DNA from: JACCTI01 sp038237435
GTDB taxonomy: Bacteria > Verrucomicrobiota > Verrucomicrobiia > Chthoniobacterales > UBA10450
NCBI GenBank assembly: GCA_038237435.1
Contig: JBBRYT010000002.1
Span: 248,001 to 312,000, forward strand
Direction of reading: 5' to 3'
Length of the DNA: 64,000 nt
Numbering within the stretch: position 1 is the first letter of the stretch; the number at the start of each line of letters is the position of its first letter. The position numbers and the translations under genes were made by a program. The notes below the pieces were generated by a model, which had not been told where the DNA came from, did no database searches, and saw nothing but the letters and a program-made list of their open reading frames with translations. Below are positions 53,575 through 60,240 of this stretch, piece by piece.

Positions 53575-54468
53575 ATGATTCACGTTCTCGATACGCGACA
53601 GCTCGGACGACCGGGTGTGATTGCTGCGACGGCGCTCGAAACCAAGGAAGGCATCGCGCTCTTCGATACCGGACCCGAATCGACTTTCGAAAACATCGTG
53701 GCCGAGCTCGGACGCATCGGCGCTAAGGCGAAAGAGGTCCGCCATGTTTTTCTCAGCCATATCCATTTCGATCACGCCGGCGCGGCCTGGCGCTTCGCAG
53801 AACTCGGCGCGATCATCTACGTTCATCCGCGCGGCGCGCCGCATCTAATCGATCCAAAAAAATTAGTCGACTCGGCCACGCGAATTTTCGGCGACGACAT
53901 GGAGCGATTGTGGGGAAAAATCGCGGCCGTCCCGGAAGATAAAATCAGGATCTTGCAAGATAACGATGTTGTCCGCCTCGACGACTCGTTAGGCATTCGC
54001 GCTCTTGAAACGCCCGGCCATGCCAGTCATCACCACGTTTATCATTGGGACGACAATCTTTTCGGCGGGGATATCGCCGGCGTGCGAATCGGAAATGGTC
54101 CGCCCATTCCGCCGTTTGTTCCGCCGGAGTTGGATATCGAATCGTGGCTCGATTCGATTGCGAAGATGCGCGCGTTGAATCCGGCGAAACTTTATCTGCC
54201 GCATTTCGGCTTGGTGGAAGATTCGATCGTGGCGCATTTCGACGAACTCGAGAAACGCGTGCGCCGTTGGTCGGAATGGTTCCGCGATCAGTTGCGTAAA
54301 GGCAAAGACGAGCCGCAACTCATCACGCCTTTCGCCGAATACGAGCACACCGATTTGCGGGCGCATGGCACCACGCAGGAAGGCGTCGATGATTATGAGG
54401 CGGCCGATCCAAGCTACATGGCTGTGAGCGGTGCGCTGCGTTACTGGCGGAAATATCACGGCGCATGA
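53575..54468 (+). CDS. Metallo-beta-lactamase fold hydrolase
   Basis: 297 residues. Metal ligands: FLSHIHFDHAGAAW, ETPGHASHHHVYHWDDNLFGGDIAG (split across the site) and LYLPHFG near the C-terminus. Cytoplasmic, no signal peptide. Divergent from the MetX-like hydrolase by 48 bp. It ends with an ATGA overlap to the next gene, so both are translated together. Substrate unknown. Confidence 0.9.
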   Translation: MIHVLDTRQLGRPGVIAATALETKEGIALFDTGPESTFENIVAELGRIGAKAKEVRHVFLSHIHFDHAGAAWRFAELGAIIYVHPRGAPHLIDPKKLVDSATRIFGDDMERLWGKIAAVPEDKIRILQDNDVVRLDDSLGIRALETPGHASHHHVYHWDDNLFGGDIAGVRIGNGPPIPPFVPPELDIESWLDSIAKMRALNPAKLYLPHFGLVEDSIVAHFDELEKRVRRWSEWFRDQLRKGKDEPQLITPFAEYEHTDLRAHGTTQEGVDDYEAADPSYMAVSGALRYWRKYHGA

Positions 54469-54809
54469 CAAAATTTTTTCGCGAATTCCGGCGGCGCAAT
54501 GTCCACAAGGTTACGGTCGTTTACCTGGTGCTCGCCTGGCTGGCGATCGATCTGGCCTGGATCTTTTTTCCGATGATGGATGCGCCGGGGTTGCTCAAAT
54601 TTTTCATCATCGTCGTCGCGCTGGGATTTCTCATCGCGCTCGTCATCGGCTGGCGCTACGAGATGACTCCGACCGGAATGAAACGCACACAGGAGCTTTC
54701 GCCTGGCGAAGTGATTCCTTATTGGAGCAAAAAGAAGTTCGGCGCCTTCGTGATCGGGGTGGCCCTACTCGATATCGTGCTGCTGATCGTGCAGTGCGTC
54801 AGGACTTAA
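54465..54809 (+). CDS. Small three-TM protein resembling the N-terminal module of TPR/cyclase proteins
   Basis: 114 residues: FFREFRRRNVHKVTVVYLVLAW, three TM helices and WRYEMTPTGMKRTQEL between helices 2 and 3. This FxELRRRNVxKV...YE.TPxG module usually sits at the N-terminus of long TPR or adenylate-cyclase proteins; here it stands alone. It overlaps the upstream gene by four bases and shares TAATG with the next gene. Confidence 0.8.
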   Translation: MTKFFREFRRRNVHKVTVVYLVLAWLAIDLAWIFFPMMDAPGLLKFFIIVVALGFLIALVIGWRYEMTPTGMKRTQELSPGEVIPYWSKKKFGAFVIGVALLDIVLLIVQCVRT

Positions 54810-55813
54810 TGCAGTTTTATTCCATTCTCGATTTGTCGCCGATCGTGAAGGGCGGCGACGCGGCGCAGGCATTTCGCAACACCGTCGATCTGGCGCGGCA
54901 TGCCGAGGAATGGGGCTATCATCGCTTCTGGTTGGCGGAACATCATAACCTTCCGGGCATCGCGAGCGCGGCCACATCGATCGTCATCGGTCATGTGGCG
55001 GGTGCGACGGAAAAAATCCGCGTCGGCGCCGGCGGGATCATGTTGCCGAATCACGCGCCGCTCGTGATCGCGGAACAGTTCGGCACGCTGGAATCGCTTT
55101 ATCCGGGTCGGATCGATCTCGGTCTGGGCCGCGCGCCGGGGAGCGATCAACTCACCGCGCGCGCCTTGCGGCGTTATCTCGGGAGCAGCGGCGAAACGTT
55201 TCCGCAAGACTTACTTGAATTGCAATCCTACTTTCAGCCGGCCGCGCCTAACGAGAGGTTGCGCGCGGTGCCGGGCGCGGGTTTGAAGGTGCCGCTCTAC
55301 TTGTTAGGCTCGAGCGATTTCAGCGCGCGGCTGGCGGCGGAACTTGGTTTGCCTTTCGCTTTCGCGTCGCATTTCGCGCCGGAATATCTGCACGTCGCGC
55401 TGAAGATTTATCGGAGCGAATTCAAACCTTCAGCGCAGTTACAAAAGCCGCACGCCATGGTCGGCGTGAGTTTGTTTGCGGCCGATACCGAACTGGAAGC
55501 GCAGCGGATCGCGACGTCTGCACAGCTAATGTTTTTGAATTTGGTTCGCGGCCGGCCGGGCGAATTGCCGCCGCCGCTCAAGACGATGGAAGGTCATTGG
55601 AGTCCGGCGGAACGCGACGCCGTAGAAGAACGAATGCGTTATGCATTGATCGGATCCGCGGCAACGGTCCGCACACGGCTTGAGGCAATTCTCGAAGAAA
55701 CCAACGCGGACGAAATTATCGCGACCGCGCAAATCTTCGATCACGCCGCGCGCCTACGTTCGTTTGAAATTGGCGCAGAAATTTTCCGCGAGTTCGCAAC
55801 CGCCAGGTTGTAG
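54809..55813 (+). CDS. LLM-class flavin-dependent oxidoreductase (luciferase-like)
   Basis: 334 residues from ATG 54809, which overlaps the previous stop (TAATG); a longer frame lies across that gene and is rejected. Flavin-binding TIM barrel seen in EWGYHRFWLAEHHNLPGIAS, RVGAGGIMLPNHAPLVIAEQFGTLESLYPGRIDLGLGRAPG (split), LGSSDFSARLAAELGLPFAFASHF and ALIGSAATVRTRLEAIL. Motif copies: PNE at 55247 and a variant at 55303. Substrate unknown. Confidence 0.93.
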   Translation: MQFYSILDLSPIVKGGDAAQAFRNTVDLARHAEEWGYHRFWLAEHHNLPGIASAATSIVIGHVAGATEKIRVGAGGIMLPNHAPLVIAEQFGTLESLYPGRIDLGLGRAPGSDQLTARALRRYLGSSGETFPQDLLELQSYFQPAAPNERLRAVPGAGLKVPLYLLGSSDFSARLAAELGLPFAFASHFAPEYLHVALKIYRSEFKPSAQLQKPHAMVGVSLFAADTELEAQRIATSAQLMFLNLVRGRPGELPPPLKTMEGHWSPAERDAVEERMRYALIGSAATVRTRLEAILEETNADEIIATAQIFDHAARLRSFEIGAEIFREFATARL

Positions 55814-55880
55814 GCCGCGTCTCCTGACGCGGCGCTGTGTTGCGCCGTCACACCCCGCCGGGTCGGGAGACCAGGCCTAC
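55808..55880. repeat. Dispersed inverted repeat, family 2 copy B
   Basis: Bounded by TTGTAGGCC and GGCCTACA with GACGCGGCG / CGCCG and GTCGGGAGACC arms. It lies between convergent genes and overlaps the oxidoreductase stop, so it could serve as a bidirectional terminator. Same plan as 9190-9272. Confidence 0.55.
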
Positions 55881-56281
55881 ATAAGATTGCCCGGCGGAGG
55901 TCCACCGTGCATTCGCATCATGTGCTTATGGCGCTCGCGCATTTCGTCCAGCTTCTTCTGCTGTTCCAAATTGAGCAGTGGAACGATTTCGTTATGCGAT
56001 TGATTCATGGTGTCGCGCACGCGCTGGCCGGTTTCCGTCCGAATTGCTTCCAGACGTTGATCCATCTGATCAAGGATCGGCGTGATCTTTTCGTTTTGCT
56101 CAGGCGTTAACTGCAATTCGCGACGCAGATGTTCACGCATGCGATGAGCGACAAAGCCGCCATGGCCTCGGAAAAAAATCTGACGTGCATGCATCGCACC
56201 GGCGAACACGCCCAAAGCGGCGCCGGCAAAAAAGACAACGATCAGCGAGATCGCCAACCAAAATTTCAACTTACTCGTCAT
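55877..56281 (-). CDS. Spy/CpxP-like membrane-anchored protein
   Basis: 134 residues: an N-terminal TM anchor (FWLAISLIVVFFAGAALGVF), then a charged helical domain with the LTPEQ motif (RRELQLTPEQNEKITPIL), LLNLEQQKKL, and a His/Met-rich tail (RHKHMMRMHGGPPPG). The LTxxQ family are periplasmic chaperones or metal/stress sensors. Third gene of the ECF sigma operon, overlapping the previous gene by four bases. Confidence 0.82.
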   Translation of the reverse strand: MTSKLKFWLAISLIVVFFAGAALGVFAGAMHARQIFFRGHGGFVAHRMREHLRRELQLTPEQNEKITPILDQMDQRLEAIRTETGQRVRDTMNQSHNEIVPLLNLEQQKKLDEMRERHKHMMRMHGGPPPGNLM

Positions 56282-56583
56282 TGCAGAGTGTTTGCTTCAA
56301 TCGCGCTGTCTGCCATGGCATAAGCGCCGCCGCTCGCTTCATCGAGGTCGTCGTTTTGCTGTAGCTGCCAGAAGGCGCCCGCACTCGCGCAGGCCGCGAC
56401 CACGACCGCGGCCATGGCGATCCGTTTGAAATAGCGGGCAAATTCCCGCGATCCATTTCCGTTGCGAGAACCTGCGCGCCAGTTTGCGACTACACGTGTG
56501 TCGAAACCAAAAGGTGCTTCCTCCGACAAGGACTCGTTAGGCGCAGAAGCCGCCGCGCGAAAAAGGCGATCGAGCTTAGACAT
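56278..56583 (-). CDS. Probable anti-sigma factor-like single-TM protein
   Basis: 101 residues: cytoplasmic N-terminus (about 45), with APNESLSEEAPFGFDTRVVANWR, then one TM helix (MAAVVVAACASAGAFW) and a short external tail. It overlaps the sigma gene by eight bases and the Spy-like gene by four. Position and layout suggest it restrains the sigma factor, but it lacks the usual HxxxCxxC zinc motif. PNES is from motif copy 56533. Confidence 0.65.
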   Translation of the reverse strand: MSKLDRLFRAAASAPNESLSEEAPFGFDTRVVANWRAGSRNGNGSREFARYFKRIAMAAVVVAACASAGAFWQLQQNDDLDEASGGAYAMADSAIEANTLQ

Positions 56584-57163
56584 TGTCTTCCTTTCGCTGC
56601 AGACGTTCGAGCTGGCCTTTCAGTTTTTGCCGCGCACGAAATGCGCGCACTTTCACCAGGGCCGCGCTCCAGCCGGTCGCCTTCCGAATTTCTTCGACCG
56701 ACTTCTGCTGCAGATAAAGCATATCCATCACGAGACGTTCCGCCGGCTTGAGCCCGTCGAGCAAATGCGCCACGAGATCGCGCGAGGCAAGTTGTTGGCC
56801 AGGGGCAAGTTCATCGGAAGTAGCGGCAAGATTATCTACTACTGCGGCCTGTTCTTCACTCAAATCCGCACGCCGTAATTCCGGCCGCGCTTTTTCCGCG
56901 GCGATTTGATTGAGACAAGTATTGATCGCGATGCGCGAAACCCAATGTTCCAGCGGCACCGCGCCGGAGTATTGGTCGAGTTTCTGGAAAATCTTGATGA
57001 AAATCATCTGGCACAGGTCCTCTTCGGCGGCGCGTTGCGGTCGGTGCGATCGAACCATTTTCACGACGAAGGGGTAGAGATGCCGCACGAGCCCGCGCGC
57101 AGCTTCCTCGTCGTCTCGCAGCGCAGCCGCCACCAGTGCGGAGACGTCGAGATCGTTAACCAT
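56576..57163 (-). CDS. ECF-type RNA polymerase sigma factor
   Basis: 195 residues from ATG 57161-57163 (MVNDLDVSALVAA); a GTG at 57169 would add two residues. Sigma region 2 (EEAARGLVRHLYPFVVKMV, AEEDLCQMIFIKIFQKLDQY, LEHWVSRIAINTCLN) and region 4 (LKPAERLVMDMLYLQQKSVEEIRKATGWSAALVKVRAFRARQKL, split here) are clear. First gene of a three-gene operon with a likely anti-sigma factor and a Spy-like protein; the promoter at 57190-57218 probably gives autoregulation. Confidence 0.93.
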   Translation of the reverse strand: MVNDLDVSALVAAALRDDEEAARGLVRHLYPFVVKMVRSHRPQRAAEEDLCQMIFIKIFQKLDQYSGAVPLEHWVSRIAINTCLNQIAAEKARPELRRADLSEEQAAVVDNLAATSDELAPGQQLASRDLVAHLLDGLKPAERLVMDMLYLQQKSVEEIRKATGWSAALVKVRAFRARQKLKGQLERLQRKEDNV

Positions 57164-57189
57164 GCCCACAATGTTTCCACTCTGTCGGA

Positions 57190-57218
57190 TATGACCGTTT
57201 CGCCAAGGGTTTGGTTAC
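57190..57218 (-). promoter_or_regulatory. Putative ECF-type promoter of the sigma operon
   Basis: On the minus strand GTAACC (57218-57213) is followed after exactly 17 bp by GTCATA (57195-57190). This matches the divergent promoter at 57244-57272 in both boxes and spacing. The expected start is near 57183. Confidence 0.7.
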
Positions 57219-57243
57219 AACTTCAGCCGCCAATTATTTTTTT

Positions 57244-57272
57244 GTAACCGCCGCGCGCGCCAGCCAGTCATT
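57244..57272 (+). promoter_or_regulatory. Putative ECF-type promoter of the plus-strand Spy-like gene
   Basis: GTAACC (57244-57249), 17 bp, GTCATT (57267-57272). Same boxes and spacing as the divergent promoter, and an AAC-type -35 as in many ECF regulons. It would give a leader of about 50 nt before the ATG at 57328. Confidence 0.7.
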
Positions 57273-57327
57273 CTCTGCACAGGCGCGCGACATATCGCGC
57301 CGCAGCAAACCAGAACAAACCAACCAA

Positions 57328-57723
57328 ATGACAAAAATAAAATTAATTGCACTGACAATCGCGGGCGCTTTGTCGCTCGGCACCATTGGCCTTTACGCGG
57401 AAGAAAATGGGAAGGGTGAGCATCCTTTCGGACACCACGGCGGCGGGGACCATGGATTTGGCATCGAACATCTAACCAAGGAGCTCGACCTGACGGCCGA
57501 CCAACAGGCCAAGATCCAGCCAATCGTCGACGCCGCGAAACCGCAGATTAAAGCCATCCATGAGGACGCGATGCAGAAGATTCGCGCGATCATGGAAAGC
57601 GCTGGCGCACAAATTCGCCCGATTCTGAATGCGCAGCAGCAGGCGAAATTCGACGCTGAGAAAAAGGCGCATCAGGACATGATGAACGCGATGAAGGAAA
57701 TGCACGACGCGCGTTCGAAATAG
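57328..57723 (+). CDS. Spy/CpxP-like exported protein
   Basis: 131 residues from ATG 57328 (MTKIKLIALTIAGALSLG), with a signal peptide to about YAEE. A His/Gly-rich stretch (GEHPFGHHGGGDHGFG) is followed by LTKELDLTADQQAKIQPI and ILNAQQQAKFDAEKKAHQD, two LTxxQ-type helices. A probable stress- or metal-responsive periplasmic chaperone. Divergent from the ECF operon that encodes a second such protein, so it is a likely regulon member. Followed by a terminator at 57750. Confidence 0.85.
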   Translation: MTKIKLIALTIAGALSLGTIGLYAEENGKGEHPFGHHGGGDHGFGIEHLTKELDLTADQQAKIQPIVDAAKPQIKAIHEDAMQKIRAIMESAGAQIRPILNAQQQAKFDAEKKAHQDMMNAMKEMHDARSK

Positions 57724-57749
57724 CTGTTACCAGGAAGCCAGGAGAGATG

Positions 57750-57787
57750 AGCGGCGGTGATCGCAAGGTCGCCGCCGCTTTTTTTTT
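57750..57787 (+). terminator. Rho-independent terminator after the Spy-like gene
   Basis: AGCGGCGGTGATC (57750-57762) pairs, with a few G-U pairs, to GGTCGCCGCCGCT around a GCAA (GNRA) tetraloop, followed by a run of nine T. The stem covers the first codons of the longest upstream reading of the APC permease, so that reading is unlikely. Confidence 0.93.
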
Positions 57788-57812
57788 GTGGGGTTTCTGT
57801 TTAGATGCCGGA

Positions 57813-59249
57813 GTGCCTAACGAGACAGAGAGCTCCGAGATATTCCGGCGCGAAGAAAAACGCGTCGAAGCGCAAAGCGCGGGGTTTCACAAAGAACTCG
57901 GACTGCGCGATCTTGTTCTGACGCAGATTGTCTTCGTCGTCGGCGGATCGTGGGTGGGAACGGCGGCGAAACTCGGCCCATCACAAGCGGCCTATTGGCT
58001 GCTCGCGATCATTTGTTTTTATCTACCGATGGCGGCGGTGATCATTTATTTGAACCGCATCCTGCCACTTGAAGGCGGGCTCTATCAGTGGGCGAAATTT
58101 GGTTTCAACGAATTCACCGGCTTCATCGTGGCGTGGAACCTTTGGCTTCTCGGCATCACGATTATGGCCGCGACTGGATTGGTGGTGGCGACAAATCTTT
58201 TCTACGCGCTCGGTCCAAATGCGGCGTGGATGCCGACGAATCGTCTTTTCGTTTCCGCCTTGAACGGTCTGCTCGTGGGCGCGCTCGTCCTCGTCACGAT
58301 TCGCGGACTGAGTCTCGGTAAATGGGTTCACAACGTCGGCGCGTTTTTTCTTCTCATCACTTATGCCGCGCTCATCGCGCTGCCCTTTGTCGCGCATGCG
58401 ATGGGAAAGCTTCCCGAATATCGGCCGATCGAATTTGCGCTGCCGACGGCATCGCTCTTCAGCATCAACATTTTCAGCAAGATGGCGCTCGGTGCCTTAA
58501 GCGGTTTTGAATACGTCGCGATCATGGCGGGCGAAACGCGCGCCCCGGCGAAAAACATCGCGCGCTCAGTGGTGATCGCGGCCCCGATCATCGCCATCAT
58601 GTTTATTTTCGGCACGAGCTCGGTCATGGCCTTTGTGAATTTCGATGCGCTCGATCTTATCGGACCGGTGCCACAAACCTTGCGCGCGGGAGCGAATGCG
58701 TTCGGCGCCGCCGGCTCTACCATCGCTTCGCTCGCCATTCTTTTACTCGCAGGCCGCACGATCGCGCTGGTCAGTATTTATTTTACCGGCAACACGCGGC
58801 TGCCGATGGTCGCCGGTTGGGACAGCATCGTGCCGGCGTGGTTCAGTAAACTGCATTCGCGTTACAAGACGCCGATAAATTCCATTCTCTTCGTCGGAGC
58901 GGTCACGCTGGTCTTCGCCATCGCGAGCCTCATCGGCGTCGGTGCGCAGGAAGCATTTCAGGTAATCGATAACGCCGGCGGAATTTTCTATGCCGTCGCC
59001 TACCTGGTCTTGTTCGCGATTCCGATCTTTGGTCTGCGTGCCATGAAATTACGCGCGCCGATTTGGTTGCGCCTGTCCGCGGTCGTCGGAGGCCTAACGA
59101 CTTTGACGTACATCGTCTTCACCATTTTCCCGATCGTGGAAGTGGAAAGCCGGGTTTGGTTTGCGGCCAAGATAATCATCGTAGTAGTCGCGACCGAGTT
59201 AGTCGGGACAACGATTTTCCTTTTCGGAAAAAAGCGACCTACTCGTTAG
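57813..59249 (+). CDS. APC-superfamily amino acid/amine permease
   Basis: About 478 residues, 12 TM helices. Family pattern: LGLRDLVLTQIVFVVGGSWVGTAAKLG, YLPMAAVIIYLNRILPLEGGLYQWAKFGF, KMALGALSGFEYVAIMAGETRAPAKNIARSV (split) and IALVSIYFTGNTRLPMVAGWD. The start is set at GTG 57813, because the reading from ATG 57747 runs through a terminator stem; it remains uncertain. PNE follows directly from motif copy 57816. The TAG stop is inside another motif copy (59242-59250). Confidence 0.88.
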   Translation: MPNETESSEIFRREEKRVEAQSAGFHKELGLRDLVLTQIVFVVGGSWVGTAAKLGPSQAAYWLLAIICFYLPMAAVIIYLNRILPLEGGLYQWAKFGFNEFTGFIVAWNLWLLGITIMAATGLVVATNLFYALGPNAAWMPTNRLFVSALNGLLVGALVLVTIRGLSLGKWVHNVGAFFLLITYAALIALPFVAHAMGKLPEYRPIEFALPTASLFSINIFSKMALGALSGFEYVAIMAGETRAPAKNIARSVVIAAPIIAIMFIFGTSSVMAFVNFDALDLIGPVPQTLRAGANAFGAAGSTIASLAILLLAGRTIALVSIYFTGNTRLPMVAGWDSIVPAWFSKLHSRYKTPINSILFVGAVTLVFAIASLIGVGAQEAFQVIDNAGGIFYAVAYLVLFAIPIFGLRAMKLRAPIWLRLSAVVGGLTTLTYIVFTIFPIVEVESRVWFAAKIIIVVVATELVGTTIFLFGKKRPTR

Positions 59250-59253
59250 GTAG

Positions 59254-59787
59254 TCATAATCCTACCGGATGACGCGCCTCGAAACCGCGTGGCTCGCGCG
59301 GGGTCGGCTGCCAACGCGGCGCCCAGTGGCGATCGATTTTCATCGTGTTCCAAGGCGTCGTGTCCAGACGCAAACCCGCGATGGTGGCAAAGGTGTGTCC
59401 ATTACGCGCGTAAATGGTGATCCATTTGCCGGCGCCATGCTGGCCGAACCGCCGGAACTCATTCGAGCTAATTGGTTTTTTCATGAATCCCGCGCCGCCT
59501 AGCGCGTAAGAAATTGTCCCGGAGCAATCATAGGCCGAATCAGCGAATGATTTATGACCACCGCCATAACGGTACGGTTTTGTCGTAAGCTGATTTGCCG
59601 CCCAAATCGCGCGCTTCACTTCCAGCGGAGCGCCCGTTGGTGCAGCTGCGATTCTGCCGCGCATGGCAGCGCGATTTCCCGCGACTGTTGGCCCATCTTT
59701 TGGAAAAGAATGCGGGGCGATCGAAGCGCGCAAAATCGGGGCAGAGGCAATCAAAGCAATGAGAGCAAATCGAAGTGGCGGCGACAT
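59254..59787 (-). CDS. NlpC/P60-like secreted hydrolase
   Basis: 177 residues. Signal peptide (MSPPLRFALIALIASAPILR), then the papain-like core: YRYGGGHKSF, catalytic Cys in YDCSGTISYAL, catalytic His in NGHTFATIAG. No binding repeats are present. NlpC/P60 enzymes cleave the D-Glu-diaminopimelate bond in cell-wall peptides. It is convergent with the APC permease, only four bases apart, and lies 22 bp downstream of the tRNA-Ser gene on the same strand. Confidence 0.85.
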   Translation of the reverse strand: MSPPLRFALIALIASAPILRASIAPHSFPKDGPTVAGNRAAMRGRIAAAPTGAPLEVKRAIWAANQLTTKPYRYGGGHKSFADSAYDCSGTISYALGGAGFMKKPISSNEFRRFGQHGAGKWITIYARNGHTFATIAGLRLDTTPWNTMKIDRHWAPRWQPTPREPRGFEARHPVGL

Positions 59788-59809
59788 ATGGGGGAGCTTC
59801 TGAAAAGAC

Positions 59810-59900
59810 TGGCGGAAGGGGTGGGATTCGAACCCACGGTGGGTTTAACCCCACGTTCGATTTCGAGTCGAGTGCCTTAAACCAACTCAGCCACCCTTCC
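59810..59900 (-). tRNA. tRNA-Ser (anticodon CGA)
   Basis: The minus strand gives a 91-nt class II tRNA with CCA encoded. The acceptor stem GGAAGGG pairs with CCCTTCC; the D-arm GCTGAG...GGTTTAAGGC, anticodon loop CTCGAAA (CGA, reading UCG), a long variable arm GTGGGGTTAAACCCAC and T-arm GGGTTCGAATCCC are all present. The long variable arm fits serine. Confidence 0.95.
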
Positions 59901-60240
59901 TTTGCGCGCGCGCACTCTAGGAGAAACGCCGTGCCATTGCAACAGGGGGCTCGATCGCCGGGTTGGCTACGTGAACATTGAAAGAAAAATGGTTCTCTAA
60001 CGTCTTCAGACCTCCAAATCGCCCCTTTTCCCTCGGAAAAAAATGTTACAAATTTCGTCTTGAAGGGAGTTGCAGGAACGCTGCATCTTGTAGACCGCTC
60101 GGACGGTCCCTCCAATATCTTGTTGTTCACGCCTTTTCGCGGCTGTGGACAGGATGTTGGCTGGGCTGTTCACGTCGTTCTGTCTCGTAACGCCGAGTTA
60201 TTCACCAGTCTTAACCATTTTCCACTCTCTTTCTCCTGCC
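59901..60240 (+). other. Intergenic leader upstream of the ribonucleotide reductase
   Basis: 340 bp without a convincing gene. It contains a possible three-way-junction RNA at 60062-60113: AGGG/CCCT closing helix, TGCAG-GAACG-CTGCA and GACCG-CTCGGA-CGGTC hairpins. A CCAATATCTTG sequence follows directly and weakly recalls an NrdR box. I see no conserved B12-box of the cobalamin riboswitch, although an adenosylcobalamin enzyme follows. Confidence 0.35.

Noticed and set aside
60113..60125. NrdR box (CCAATATCTTGTTG)
   Set aside because: Only one weak half-match, no second box at the usual spacing.
59901..60240. Cobalamin riboswitch upstream of the class II reductase
   Set aside because: No B12-box or other conserved core segments seen.
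60145..60240. Upstream in-frame start for the ribonucleotide reductase
   Set aside because: The added 32 residues have no family similarity and contain signal-like hydrophobic sequence unsuited to a cytoplasmic enzyme.
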